From Arthrobacter oryzae (lineage in GTDB: Bacteria > Actinomycetota > Actinomycetes > Actinomycetales > Micrococcaceae): 64,000 bases of DNA. The notes beneath the pieces are model-generated. The model worked only from the letters and a program-made list of their open reading frames with translations. It searched no databases and was not told the DNA's origin. The DNA lies in contig NZ_JAUSSM010000001.1 of the NCBI RefSeq assembly GCF_030812315.1, positions 558,001-622,000 of the forward strand. The letters are read 5' to 3'. Of the stretch, positions 27,044 to 35,983 are shown piece after piece; within the stretch, counting starts at the first letter, position 1; each line of letters begins with the position of its first letter. The translations under genes and the position numbers were made by a program.

Positions 27044-28216
27044 ATGCGGTTATTGCACACTTCCGATTGGCACTTGGGCAGGTCGTTCCACGGCGTCGGC
27101 ATGCTGGACGCCCAGCAGGGCTTCATCGACCAGCTGGTCGACTTCGTCCGCGGGGAAAAGGTAGACGTCGTCCTGATTGCCGGTGACGTCTATGACCGTG
27201 CACTGCCCGGGGTTGACGTCGTCGGACTCCTCGACGATGCCCTGGTGCGGCTGACGGACGCAGGCGCGCAGGTGGTCCTCACCAGCGGAAACCACGATTC
27301 CGCCATCCGCCTCGGCTTCGCGTCAAGGCTGCTGGAGCGCGGGGGAGTGCACCTGAGGACGCGCCTCGCCGAACTGGACGTTCCGGTGCTGCTACCGCTG
27401 GACTCCGCGCCTGACGGTCCCGTGCTGGCCATCTACGGCATTCCGTGGCTTGAGCCCCGGCTGGTCGCCGAGCAGCTGGGCGTTGAGCAGGCCAGCCATT
27501 TCGAAGTGACACGCGCTGCCACCGAGCGGATCCGGGCCGACGTGGGCACCCGGGCCGGGACCAGGCAGATCCATTCCGTGGTGCTGGCCCACACCTTCGC
27601 GAGCGGCGGCATCAGCTCGGACAGCGAACGGGACCTGAGCATCGGCGGAGTCGGGGCCGTTCCGCTGGACCTGTTCGACGGTTTCGATTACACCGCGCTG
27701 GGCCACCTGCACGGCAGGCAGTCGCTCTCACCCACGGTCCGGTATTCCGGATCGCCCCTCGCCTATTCGTTCTCCGAGGCGAAACACCGCAAAGGCGGCT
27801 GGCTGGTCGAAGCGGATGCCACGGGCATCACCGAAGTCAGCGAGGTCCTGTGGGACGCGCCGCGCTCCCTCGCCGTCCTCCGGGGCACGTTGGACCACCT
27901 GCTCTCAGCAGAGGAGCACTCATGGGCCGAGGCCGCCTATTGCCAGATCACCCTGACGGACGCCCAGCGTCCCGCCCAGGCCATGGACAAACTGCGGGCC
28001 CGTTTTCCGGACACGCTGGTTCTGGGTTTCGATCCCGAAGGCGCCGCCGCCGACGCCAGGACGAGTTACAGCAGCAGGCTCGCCGCGGCGGATGACGACC
28101 TTTCCATCTGCTGCGGCTTCCTCGAACACGTCCGGGGCCGGAGCACGGACGACGCCGAAGCTGCCGTCCTGGGGGAAGCACTCGAAGCCGTACGCCTGGA
28201 GGAGATGTCACGATGA
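27044..28216 (+). CDS. sbcD: Exonuclease SbcD (Mre11-type nuclease subunit)
   Basis: This 390-residue metallophosphoesterase has DWHLGRSFHG (Asp8, His10), IAGDVYDRA, TSGNHDSA, VLAHTFASGG and ALGHLHG, the five phosphoesterase motifs that bind two Mn2+ ions. With SbcC it opens hairpins and trims blocked double-strand ends. Its last codons overlap the sbcC ATG in an ATGA junction, so the subunits are co-translated. Confidence 0.96.
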   Translation: MRLLHTSDWHLGRSFHGVGMLDAQQGFIDQLVDFVRGEKVDVVLIAGDVYDRALPGVDVVGLLDDALVRLTDAGAQVVLTSGNHDSAIRLGFASRLLERGGVHLRTRLAELDVPVLLPLDSAPDGPVLAIYGIPWLEPRLVAEQLGVEQASHFEVTRAATERIRADVGTRAGTRQIHSVVLAHTFASGGISSDSERDLSIGGVGAVPLDLFDGFDYTALGHLHGRQSLSPTVRYSGSPLAYSFSEAKHRKGGWLVEADATGITEVSEVLWDAPRSLAVLRGTLDHLLSAEEHSWAEAAYCQITLTDAQRPAQAMDKLRARFPDTLVLGFDPEGAAADARTSYSSRLAAADDDLSICCGFLEHVRGRSTDDAEAAVLGEALEAVRLEEMSR

Positions 28217-31200
28217 GGATCCACCGCCTCGAAATTTCCGCGTTCGGCCCCTTTGCAGGCACCGAGCACATCGACTTTGACCGGCTCAGCGCGCACGGGC
28301 TCTTCCTGCTGAACGGGGCCACCGGCGCCGGCAAGACCAGCGTGCTCGATGCCATTTGCTTTGCCCTCTACGGATCCGTGCCGGGTGCACGCCAGGAAGG
28401 CAAGCGCCTCCGCAGCGACCACGCCGATACCGCCGCCGAACCCCGGGTGACGTGTGAGTTTTCCGCCAAGGGCAGGCACTTTGAAGTGTCACGGATCCCG
28501 GCGTGGAACAGGCCCAGTGCACGGGGCAGGAACGGATTTACGGAGCAGAAGGCAAACACCCTGCTGCGCGAACGCGTGGACGGGCAGTGGATCGAGAAGT
28601 CCGGCCGGAACGATGAAGCCGGAGCGGAAATTAGCTCGGTGCTGGGTATGGACCGCGATCAGTTCACCCGGGTGGTCATGCTGCCGCAGGGCGACTTCGC
28701 CGCTTTTCTCCGGTCGAAGCCCGCCGACCGGCTCGACCTGCTCCAAAGCCTCTTCGGCACGCAACGGTTCGAAGCCGTGGAGCAGGAACTCGCCCGCCGG
28801 GCCGCAAATTCCCGTTCAGAGGTCACCGGGCTGAACAACCAGTTGGAACTCCTGCTGGCACAGGCCCGGGCTGAAGCGGAACCGCCGGAACAGGACCTGC
28901 CGGGCGCCCTCCCCGAACCGGAAGATCCGGAGGAACTCCTGAACTGGCTGCAGGAGTCCGCTGCGGCGAGGGCAGTGACATTGCAGGCAGCAGCTGACCA
29001 GGCGGAAGCGCAGCGCACCAGGAGCGCCAAGCGACTTGAGGCTGCCGCCGCCCGCGCCGCCCGCCAGGCGAAACTCTCAGCAGCGGAACGGCGGCGATCG
29101 GCAGCAGACGCCGCTGCACCCGAGCTCGAGGAAAAGGCTGAGCGTCTTGGCCAGCACCGCAAGGCAGAAGTGCTCGGTGGCCAACTTCAGGCCGTGGACA
29201 AGGCCAGGGACGCCGACGAGCGGGCTGCCAGGGCAATGGCCGCTGCGGCCGACGAACTGCGCGCGGCGGTACTTGTGGACCCGGAGCTTGCTGACCTGTC
29301 CGCCGGTAGCGGCCCGGGCGATGGCGGCCCTGAATCGCTCTTCGAAGCTGCGTCCCTGCGCAGCGGGCTCAACCGCCTGAGGTCGATCCGGGCAGTGCTG
29401 GAGGAACGCCTGCCTGACGAGACCAGGCTGGCCGGGATGGTGGCCCGCAGGACGGAACTGCAGACCACGTTGAATCGGCTGAGGGAGGGAAGCCGGGCCG
29501 GTGCTGCCGCCCTTGATGCGCTGCGTGCCGAGGCTGCCGGGCTGCTGGCACGCGTGAAGCCCCTCGAGGAGCTCGCTGCGGAAGCGCAGCTGCGGACCAA
29601 AGAGGCCGCGGCGGCAGAAGAACTCGTGGCCGTTGTCAGTCGTCATACCTCAGCGGTCCAGGTGTGTTCAGGCGTTGCAGAACGCCATCGCGTGGCCCGG
29701 GACGAGCACCAAAACCACCGCCAGCGCTGGCTGGACCTGAGGGAAGAGCGGCTAGCCAACGCCGCGGCGGAACTCGCTTCCCAGCTGCTGCCGGCCGAAC
29801 CCTGCCCGGTGTGCGGGAGTCCGGAACATCCGTCTCCCGCACCCGCAGCCAGGGCTGCGTTGACCGTCGCCGAAGCGGAACGGGACGCCCACGACGCCTG
29901 CGAGGCAGCAGAAGGGGTCCTTGCGGCACTGGAAACGGAACTTGCCGACGCACGCCAGCAGGTCGCCGTCCTGGCGGCCCAAGGCGGCGATACCTCGCCG
30001 GAGGAAGCCAGCGCAGACGCCGCCCTCGCGAAGGAACGTGCAGACCTGGCAGTCCGGGCCGCCGCGGAACTGGCTGCTGGCCGGGAACGGCAGGCGGAGC
30101 TGGACGACCAGATCTCCGCTTCGGAATCGACCAAGTCGGCCGCGGAGTCCCGTATCGCGAAGACGGAATCCACCCTCCAGGAAGTCTCGGAACAGGCCGC
30201 AGCCCTGGACGGTGCGCTGCGCAAACTGCGTGCGGGTTACCCGACCCTTGGCAGCCGCATCACGTCCCTGCGCGGAACAACAGCGCTCCTGGAACGAACG
30301 GACGCCGCCCGAACCAGCCTCGAACAGGCCCGGCTGCGCACCGCAGACGCCCGCCATCAGCTGGAGCAGGCCCTCCCGGAATCCGGATTCGATTCCGCTG
30401 ATGCGGCACGTGCCGTCCTGCTGCCGGTCCCGGACGCGGCGGTGCTCGAAGCCGCCATCCGGGCCGGCCAGGATGAAGCAGCCCGCATCGGGGAACTCTT
30501 CGCCGGCGAGGAGCTCACCCTGGCCGCCCGTGAGCTGGAAGCTGACGGGCCCCTGGACGCCGCGGAGCTCGAACAGCTCCGCGCCGACGCTGCCGCCGCT
30601 GAACGAACCGCCAGGCAGGCCGTTGTCGCCGCCGGGCTCGCGGACAAGTCAGTGCTGACCGTCCGGCGGATCGCGGGGGACTACGCCCGGCTCGCAACTT
30701 CGGGCCAGGCACCCAGGGAACGTGCAGCGCTGCTGACAGCCGTGTCCGAAGCCGCCCGCGGCGCCGGTGACAATACCTACCGCATGAGCCTGAACAGCTA
30801 CGTGCTGGCGGCCAGGCTTGAGCAGGTGGCCATCGCCGCCTCGGAGCGGCTGGTCGGCATGAGCGACGGCCGCTATACGCTGCAGCACACGGACGCCAAG
30901 GCAGCGCGCGGAGCCAAGTCCGGTCTGGGCCTGGAAGTCGTGGACCAGTGGACCGGCCACCGCAGGGACACCGCCACGCTGTCCGGCGGCGAATCGTTCA
31001 TGGCCTCGTTGTCGCTGGCCTTGGGCCTCGCCGACGTGGTGCAGCAGGAGTCCGGCGGAGTCGACATTGAGACGCTCTTCGTCGACGAAGGCTTCGGCAG
31101 CCTCGACGAACAGGCCCTGGAACAGGTGATGGATGCCCTCGAAGGGCTTCGGGACGGCGGCCGCGTGGTCGGGCTGGTGAGCCATGTGCCGGAAATGAAG

Positions 31201-31281
31201 CAACGCATCAACACCCAGCTTCAGGTGGTCAAGGGCCGGAACGGTTCCACCCTCCACATTTCCGACGACGCCGTGGTCTGA
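28213..31281 (+). CDS. sbcC: Exonuclease SbcC (Rad50-type ATPase)
   Basis: The product has 1022 residues. An N-terminal ABC lobe with Walker A NGATGAGKTS (about 35-44) and a C-terminal lobe with signature LSGGESFMASLSLALGLA and Walker B LFVDEGFGSLD flank about 800 residues of Ala/Glu-rich coiled coil. A zinc-hook C-P-V-C at about 532-535 lies at the apex. The protein tethers DNA ends and drives SbcD nuclease action. It is the second gene of a two-gene operon; no hairpin terminator is evident before the MFS promoter. Confidence 0.96.
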   Translation: MRIHRLEISAFGPFAGTEHIDFDRLSAHGLFLLNGATGAGKTSVLDAICFALYGSVPGARQEGKRLRSDHADTAAEPRVTCEFSAKGRHFEVSRIPAWNRPSARGRNGFTEQKANTLLRERVDGQWIEKSGRNDEAGAEISSVLGMDRDQFTRVVMLPQGDFAAFLRSKPADRLDLLQSLFGTQRFEAVEQELARRAANSRSEVTGLNNQLELLLAQARAEAEPPEQDLPGALPEPEDPEELLNWLQESAAARAVTLQAAADQAEAQRTRSAKRLEAAAARAARQAKLSAAERRRSAADAAAPELEEKAERLGQHRKAEVLGGQLQAVDKARDADERAARAMAAAADELRAAVLVDPELADLSAGSGPGDGGPESLFEAASLRSGLNRLRSIRAVLEERLPDETRLAGMVARRTELQTTLNRLREGSRAGAAALDALRAEAAGLLARVKPLEELAAEAQLRTKEAAAAEELVAVVSRHTSAVQVCSGVAERHRVARDEHQNHRQRWLDLREERLANAAAELASQLLPAEPCPVCGSPEHPSPAPAARAALTVAEAERDAHDACEAAEGVLAALETELADARQQVAVLAAQGGDTSPEEASADAALAKERADLAVRAAAELAAGRERQAELDDQISASESTKSAAESRIAKTESTLQEVSEQAAALDGALRKLRAGYPTLGSRITSLRGTTALLERTDAARTSLEQARLRTADARHQLEQALPESGFDSADAARAVLLPVPDAAVLEAAIRAGQDEAARIGELFAGEELTLAARELEADGPLDAAELEQLRADAAAAERTARQAVVAAGLADKSVLTVRRIAGDYARLATSGQAPRERAALLTAVSEAARGAGDNTYRMSLNSYVLAARLEQVAIAASERLVGMSDGRYTLQHTDAKAARGAKSGLGLEVVDQWTGHRRDTATLSGGESFMASLSLALGLADVVQQESGGVDIETLFVDEGFGSLDEQALEQVMDALEGLRDGGRVVGLVSHVPEMKQRINTQLQVVKGRNGSTLHISDDAVV

Positions 31282-31317
31282 TTCGCGAAGGTCTGGTTCG
31301 CGGGCAGGCGTAGGGTC

Positions 31318-31348
31318 TTGGCTCGACGCTCAGGGCCTCGGCTACAAT
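31318..31348 (+). promoter_or_regulatory. Sigma-70-type promoter of the MFS gene
   Basis: TTGGCT (31318-31323), 19-bp spacer, TACAAT (31343-31348). Unlike most genes here it has a leader of about 40-60 nt containing a purine-rich GGGAGGAGGG at 31375-31384. Confidence 0.5.
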
Positions 31349-31397
31349 TGGAAAGTTACCGGGTTGCGCGCATCGGGAGGAGGGACGATGCGCACTC

Positions 31398-32840
31398 TTG
31401 AACGAACCCGGAATAATGAACTCTTCAACCTCTTTGCAGGCATCAGCCGCAACTTCATCGTCCGCGGACACCGCACACGCCGCTCCTCTTTCCGAGCAGG
31501 ATTTCCCGAGCCCTCCTGTCACGAGCCCTCCCGGGCCGACGGGCGGACGCTATGCCCGGCTCCCGCTGCTGGCCGGCAAGGGATTCATCCCGCTGGGACT
31601 CTTCGCCCGTCTTCCCCTGGCCATGCTGACTGTGGGCGCCCTGACCCTGGTGACTGCGGTCACGGGCTCGTACGCCGTTGGCGGAGCAGCAGCCGGCGCC
31701 GTTGGCATCGGCTCAGCGCTTGGAGCGCCTGTCCTTGGTGCGTGGGCGGACCGGCTGGGCCAGCGGCCGGTGCTGCTGCTCGCCGCACTTTTTAACACCG
31801 CCGCCGTAGTGGCCCTGATCCTCACGGCATACCTCGTTCCGTCCGGCCAGGACCTGGCGGAGGCGGTACCCGTCCTCGCCGCGGCTTTCGTGGCCGGAGC
31901 GAGCTGTCCCCAGGTGGGCCCGCTCGCCCGCGTCCGCTGGATGGCACTGACCGCCCGGGGCAGCAAGGCCGGGAACCCACAGGACCTGGACGCGGCGCTG
32001 TCGTACGAAAGCACGGCGGACGAACTGACCTTCGTCCTCGGTCCCGCGTTGGTGGGCATCCTTGCCAGCCTGATCGCCCCGTGGCTCCCGCTTGCCCTCG
32101 CGGCGGCCCTGACAATCACGCTGGTTCCCGCATTCGCGGTCCACCGCACCCACCGCGCCGTACCGCTGAGCGTGCGCCGCCGTCGGGACGCTCCCACAGC
32201 TGCAGGTTCCGGCGCCGTCGGTACCACTGCCGATTCCCCGGCAGCCGGCCTCCGCGGCACGGGCATGGCGGCCGTTGCCCTGCCCGTCCTGGCCATGGTG
32301 TGCATGGGAACATTTTTCGGGTCCACCCAGACCGGGCTGAGCTCCTTCTCCGCAAGCTTCGCCACAGCCGAAATCGCCGGGCTGCTGTACGCCGTCATGG
32401 GACTGAGCTCCGCCGCGGCCGCATTGAGCGTTGCCTACTGGCCGCAGCGCTTCACGCTGTCAGCACGATGGATGGTCAGCGCCGTGCTGATGGCCGGCCT
32501 CGCCGTGCTTCTGCTGCTGCCGGCCTCGGCGCTCCCGATGGTCCTGGTCCTGCTTGTCCTGGGGCTGCCGGTTGGCCCGCTGATGGTCACCGTGTTCGCG
32601 ATAGGCGGCGTGATGGCTCCTGCCGGGCGGCTGGGTACGGTCATGACAGCCCTCGCCAGCGGCATAGTCGCCGGCACGGCCCTGGGGTCCTCCATTGCCG
32701 GACAGCTGGCGCAGCACCAGGGGTACTCCGCAGCTTTCGTCGTACCGGTGTGCGCCGCCGCGGCGCTGTTCCTGCTCGGGGCAGTCGCCGCCGTCGTCAT
32801 CCGCCAACACAGGAAGGCGACGCCGGCAGCCGCCAGCTAG
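31398..32840 (+). CDS. MFS transporter
   Basis: This protein of up to 480 residues has a hydrophilic N-terminus of about 55 residues and 12 hydrophobic segments. The loop after the second segment carries DRLGQRPVLL, the MFS motif A. The family is drug/sugar exporter-like and the substrate is unknown. The start is ambiguous: TTG 31398 and ATG 31416 are in frame, but the strong ribosome-binding site at 31375-31384 is best placed for an out-of-frame ATG at 31388. Confidence 0.82.
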   Translation: MNEPGIMNSSTSLQASAATSSSADTAHAAPLSEQDFPSPPVTSPPGPTGGRYARLPLLAGKGFIPLGLFARLPLAMLTVGALTLVTAVTGSYAVGGAAAGAVGIGSALGAPVLGAWADRLGQRPVLLLAALFNTAAVVALILTAYLVPSGQDLAEAVPVLAAAFVAGASCPQVGPLARVRWMALTARGSKAGNPQDLDAALSYESTADELTFVLGPALVGILASLIAPWLPLALAAALTITLVPAFAVHRTHRAVPLSVRRRRDAPTAAGSGAVGTTADSPAAGLRGTGMAAVALPVLAMVCMGTFFGSTQTGLSSFSASFATAEIAGLLYAVMGLSSAAAALSVAYWPQRFTLSARWMVSAVLMAGLAVLLLLPASALPMVLVLLVLGLPVGPLMVTVFAIGGVMAPAGRLGTVMTALASGIVAGTALGSSIAGQLAQHQGYSAAFVVPVCAAAALFLLGAVAAVVIRQHRKATPAAAS

Positions 32841-32861
32841 GGCCTTCCGGGACCCGGCGTC

Positions 32862-33596
32862 TTACAGCAACTGCTTCTCGATGCGGGCTGCGCTCGAGGT
32901 CAGGGCTGCCGCCACCTCTGCCGGATCCTGCGTTGAGCGGATATACACGACGGCGACCGAAGCGGGGCGGCCGCCCGGCACGTTGATGGGGGCCGCCAGC
33001 GATGAAACCCCGGCGATGACCTCGTCATGGCTGGCCGCGTAGCCGCGCTTCCGTGCTTCCGCTGCCTCGGCCCGGTAGGGGATATCCGGTGCCAACAACT
33101 TCCAGTCCTGTTCCGTGAGCGCGGACTGGATGGCGATGCCGGGGGCGCCGGCGCTGATAGGGTGCCGTGACCCGGGGTGCTGGACCACCGTCGCCGCCGA
33201 GTGCCTGGGCTCCACGGTCACGAGCGTGATGCAGTCCTGGTGGTCCCACACGGCGATGAACGCTGTCATGTTCAGGGTGTTGGCAAGCTGGGTCAGCTCC
33301 GGCAAGGCTGCCGACTGCAAGGTGCGTGATACCCCCCGTGCCAGGACGGCCAGGCCGGGTCCGGGCTGAACCCTGCCGGCGTCGTCCCGGACCAGGAGCG
33401 AATGGTCCTCGAGCGTGCGCAGGATCCGGTACGCGACGGAACGGTGGACGCCCATGGCGTCCGCGAGCTCCGCGATGGTGAGTGGCTGCTCGGCTTCCGC
33501 CAGGATTTCCAGCGCGCGGATACCGCGCGAGAGGGTCTGGGACGGGGAAGCCTGGGCGGGCGCAGCCTGTGCGCCGGCGCCTGCGGTCTGAGTCAT
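32862..33596 (-). CDS. IclR-family transcriptional regulator
   Basis: This 244-residue protein has an N-terminal winged helix (about residues 22-85, TIAELADAMGVHRSVAYRILRTLE) and a C-terminal effector domain (about 95-244) with the typical HPISAGAPGIAIQSAL and ISSLAAPINVPG-type blocks. IclR proteins sense small carboxylic or aromatic acids. It is divergent from a flavin reductase / HpaB-type monooxygenase pair, with three GTTC-N7-GAAC-type boxes between them, so it probably controls that module. I prefer ATG 33596 over 33605 because TAGGAT ends 7 nt before it. Confidence 0.93.
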   Translation of the reverse strand: MTQTAGAGAQAAPAQASPSQTLSRGIRALEILAEAEQPLTIAELADAMGVHRSVAYRILRTLEDHSLLVRDDAGRVQPGPGLAVLARGVSRTLQSAALPELTQLANTLNMTAFIAVWDHQDCITLVTVEPRHSAATVVQHPGSRHPISAGAPGIAIQSALTEQDWKLLAPDIPYRAEAAEARKRGYAASHDEVIAGVSSLAAPINVPGGRPASVAVVYIRSTQDPAEVAAALTSSAARIEKQLL

Positions 33597-33603
33597 GCTG
33601 TCC

Positions 33604-33609
33604 ATCCTA
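33604..33609 (-). promoter_or_regulatory. -10 box TAGGAT of iclR
   Basis: On the minus strand TAGGAT ends 7 nt before ATG 33596. It overlaps the alternative upstream ATG at 33605, which argues against that start. Confidence 0.5.
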
Positions 33610-33669
33610 GGCCGGGAGTTGTGGCGCTCAGCCCGGAGGGTCTTGTGTTGCGCCTCACTTTGGGCTAGC

Positions 33670-33720
33670 GTTCCATATGGGAACTATATGTTCAACTATA
33701 GAATAGTTCAAGTATAGAAC
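33670..33720. promoter_or_regulatory. Three-copy operator cluster, GTTC-N7-GAA(C/T)
   Basis: Three 15-bp boxes start at 33670, 33690 and 33706. The first and third are GTTC-N7-GAAC and the second ends GAAT. Boxes two and three are direct repeats (13 of 15 identical) 16 bp apart. A perfect AACTAT-AGA-ATAGTT palindrome also lies at 33694-33708. The AT-rich cluster is 20-70 bp before the flavin reductase start and is the likely IclR target. Confidence 0.7.
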
Positions 33721-33738
33721 GGCCAATCCAAGGGATCA

Positions 33739-34275
33739 ATGATGATTGCCAAGCCCCGCGCGGAGGCTCCCGAAGTCATCGGCAGGACATCCGGCCCGCG
33801 CGCCCACCACTTCCGCGGCAGCCTGGGCAGATACGCCACCGGGGTCGCGATCGTGACATTCGACGGCGTCACCAAGCGCCACGGCATTACCGTCAATTCG
33901 TTCACGTCCGTGTCCATGGAGCCGCCCCTGGTCCTGGTCAGCATTGCGCGGACCACGAAAGCGCATGATGAGCTGGCCGGACGCCCGTTTACCGTCAACA
34001 TCCTGGGCGCCGAACAGCGGCAGCTGGCCATGCATTTCGCCGGCGTCCCGGGGCCCGAACCCCGGTGGGTGGAAGGTGAAACAGCGCCGCGGCTGTCCGG
34101 CGTCCTCGCCTATTTCGAGTGCAAGCCATGGGCGGAGTACGACGGCGGCGACCACACCCTGTATCTCGGCGAGGTGGTGGATTTCAACTACCGCAACGGG
34201 GACGCCCTGGCGTTTGCCAACAGCACCTTCACCACCATCCCGGAGAGCCAGCTGGGTATGGAGGACCTGCTATAG
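33739..34275 (+). CDS. Flavin reductase component of a two-component monooxygenase
   Basis: This 178-residue protein has the flavin-reductase-like domain of the HpaC/DIM6 type: GRYATGVAIVTF, the FMN-binding VNSFTSVSMEPPLVLVSI, and GDHTLYLGEVVDF near the end. It supplies reduced flavin to the monooxygenase encoded 74 bp downstream. The ATG has AAGGG five bases upstream. It is the first gene of the IclR-flanked module. Confidence 0.93.
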   Translation: MMIAKPRAEAPEVIGRTSGPRAHHFRGSLGRYATGVAIVTFDGVTKRHGITVNSFTSVSMEPPLVLVSIARTTKAHDELAGRPFTVNILGAEQRQLAMHFAGVPGPEPRWVEGETAPRLSGVLAYFECKPWAEYDGGDHTLYLGEVVDFNYRNGDALAFANSTFTTIPESQLGMEDLL

Positions 34276-34348
34276 CCCTGCCATCCCTGGCCCCTGAAAG
34301 GCACTGACCAAGCCCCGCCACAGATCAGCGACGACTGGAGGAAGAACA

Positions 34349-35803
34349 ATGGGTATCCGTACCGGCCGGCAGTACCTGGACAAGCTTAACGCCATGACGC
34401 CCCATGTGGTGATCGACGGCGAGGTGGTCAGTGAGAAAATCGCTGAGCACCCCGCGTTCCGCAACGTGGCCAGGTCCTACGCCAAGCTCTTCGACATGCA
34501 GCACGACCCCGCCCACCAGGAAGCGCTGACGTACCCCTCGCCCTCCACCGGCGACCTGGTGAACGCATCGTTCCTGGTCCCCAGGACAGTCGAGGATCTG
34601 CAGCGACGGCGCAGGGCCATTTCCACGTGGGCAGAATTCTCGAACGGCTTCCTCGGCCGCTCGGGGGACTATATGAACTCTTCCCTGACGGCACTCAGTA
34701 CCGCACAGAAGTGGTTTGCGCAGGCTGACCCCAAATTCGGTGAGAATATCCGCAACTACTATGAGTGGGCGCGTGAGAATGACGTCCTGGCCACGCATAC
34801 GCTGATCCCGCCGCAGGTCAACCGCTCCGTCTCGGGCTCCGAGCAGATGGGCGGGCAGCTGACGGCGCACATCGTCGAGGAGCGGGAGGACGGCATCGTG
34901 GTCAGCGGCGCCCGCATGCTGGCCACCATCGCCCCGATCGCCGATGAACTCCTCGTCTTCCCATCCACTGTGCTGCGCGGCACCCCAGAGGATGCCCCCT
35001 ATTCCTTCGCGTTCGCCATCCCCAACGATGTGCCGGGCTTGCGCTACCTCTGCCGCACCTCGCTGTACAACGGCGGCAGCACCCACGATGAACCGCTGGC
35101 CTCGCGCTATGAGGAGATGGACGCCGTCGCAATCTTCGACAACGTGTTCGTGCCAAGCGAGCGGATCTTCATGCTCGGCAACCCGCAGCTCTGCAATGCC
35201 TTCTACACGGAGACCGGCGCGGGTGCCCTGATGACGCACCAAGTGGTCACCCGGACCATCGCAAAGAGCGAGTTCTTCCTCGGGCTGGCGTCCGAGCTCG
35301 CCGATTCGATCGGGATCGACGGCTTCCAACACATCCAGGAGGACATCGCGGAACTCATCATCGACGTCGAAATCGGCAAGGCGCTGGTCCGGGCGTCCGA
35401 GGCGGACGCCCAGCTCAACGAGGCCGGCATGATGCTGCCCAAGTGGTCCACCCTGAACGCAGCCAGGAACTGGTACCCCAAGATCGCCCAGCGCTTCCCG
35501 CAGATCATCCGGAAGTTCTCGGCGTCGGGGCTCATGGCGCTGCCCGGTGAGGCTGACGTCAACAGCGAGGCCAAGGCGGACATCGACACGTACCTGCAGG
35601 GCAAGACGCTCACCGGCCCTGAGCGCGTCCGCCTGTTCAAGCTGGCGTTCGACGCGTCCATCTCCGGGTTCTCGGGCCGGCAGTCCCTCTACGAGTACTT
35701 CTTCTTCGGGGATCCCGTCCGGATGGCCGGCGCCCTCGTCAATACCTATGACCGGGAGCCTGTCCGTGCCCGGGTCCGGGAATTCCTCAACAGGCAGGAG
35801 TAA
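34349..35803 (+). CDS. HpaB-family flavin-dependent aromatic monooxygenase
   Basis: This 484-residue oxygenase is similar throughout to 4-hydroxyphenylacetate 3-hydroxylase (HpaB) and chlorophenol monooxygenases. It begins with TGRQYLDKLN, followed by the flavin/substrate region THTLIPPQVNRS and the C-terminal SGRQSLYEYFFFGD. It hydroxylates a phenolic ring using FADH2 from the partner reductase; the actual phenol cannot be told from sequence. GGAGGAAG precedes the ATG. Neighbouring IclR and MHS transporter genes support an aromatic-uptake-and-hydroxylation module. Confidence 0.92.
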   Translation: MGIRTGRQYLDKLNAMTPHVVIDGEVVSEKIAEHPAFRNVARSYAKLFDMQHDPAHQEALTYPSPSTGDLVNASFLVPRTVEDLQRRRRAISTWAEFSNGFLGRSGDYMNSSLTALSTAQKWFAQADPKFGENIRNYYEWARENDVLATHTLIPPQVNRSVSGSEQMGGQLTAHIVEEREDGIVVSGARMLATIAPIADELLVFPSTVLRGTPEDAPYSFAFAIPNDVPGLRYLCRTSLYNGGSTHDEPLASRYEEMDAVAIFDNVFVPSERIFMLGNPQLCNAFYTETGAGALMTHQVVTRTIAKSEFFLGLASELADSIGIDGFQHIQEDIAELIIDVEIGKALVRASEADAQLNEAGMMLPKWSTLNAARNWYPKIAQRFPQIIRKFSASGLMALPGEADVNSEAKADIDTYLQGKTLTGPERVRLFKLAFDASISGFSGRQSLYEYFFFGDPVRMAGALVNTYDREPVRARVREFLNRQE

Positions 35804-35909
35804 ACGGGCGGTATTTGGCGGGCCGGCCGCCGCTGCTGAGGCGGCGACAGCGTCCGCGCAAGAATTTAAGTGCGCTTTGTCACACAATCGAGTATCCTCA
35901 TACCAACTG

Positions 35910-35923
35910 ACCGTTCGATCGGT
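35910..35923. promoter_or_regulatory. ACCG-N6-CGGT palindrome upstream of the MHS transporter
   Basis: A 14-bp near-palindrome (12 of 14 positions symmetric), ACCGTTCGATCGGT, lies 60 bp before the transporter start. It resembles TetR-family operators. No TetR gene is in the window. Confidence 0.4.
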
Positions 35924-35983
35924 AAATCGCGCGGCTCCAATTCACCTCCGGCAGCAACACTGCCCCCAGCCCACGGAGTTCCA

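Noticed and set aside
31388-31795. ATG frame after the strong ribosome-binding site upstream of the MFS gene
   Set aside because: The product is Arg/Pro-rich shadow sequence overlapping the transporter; kept only as a start-site question.
34325-35887. 520-codon minus-strand frame opposite the HpaB-type gene
   Set aside because: Covers the whole antisense of a clear enzyme gene and translates to low-information Arg/Gly/Val sequence.
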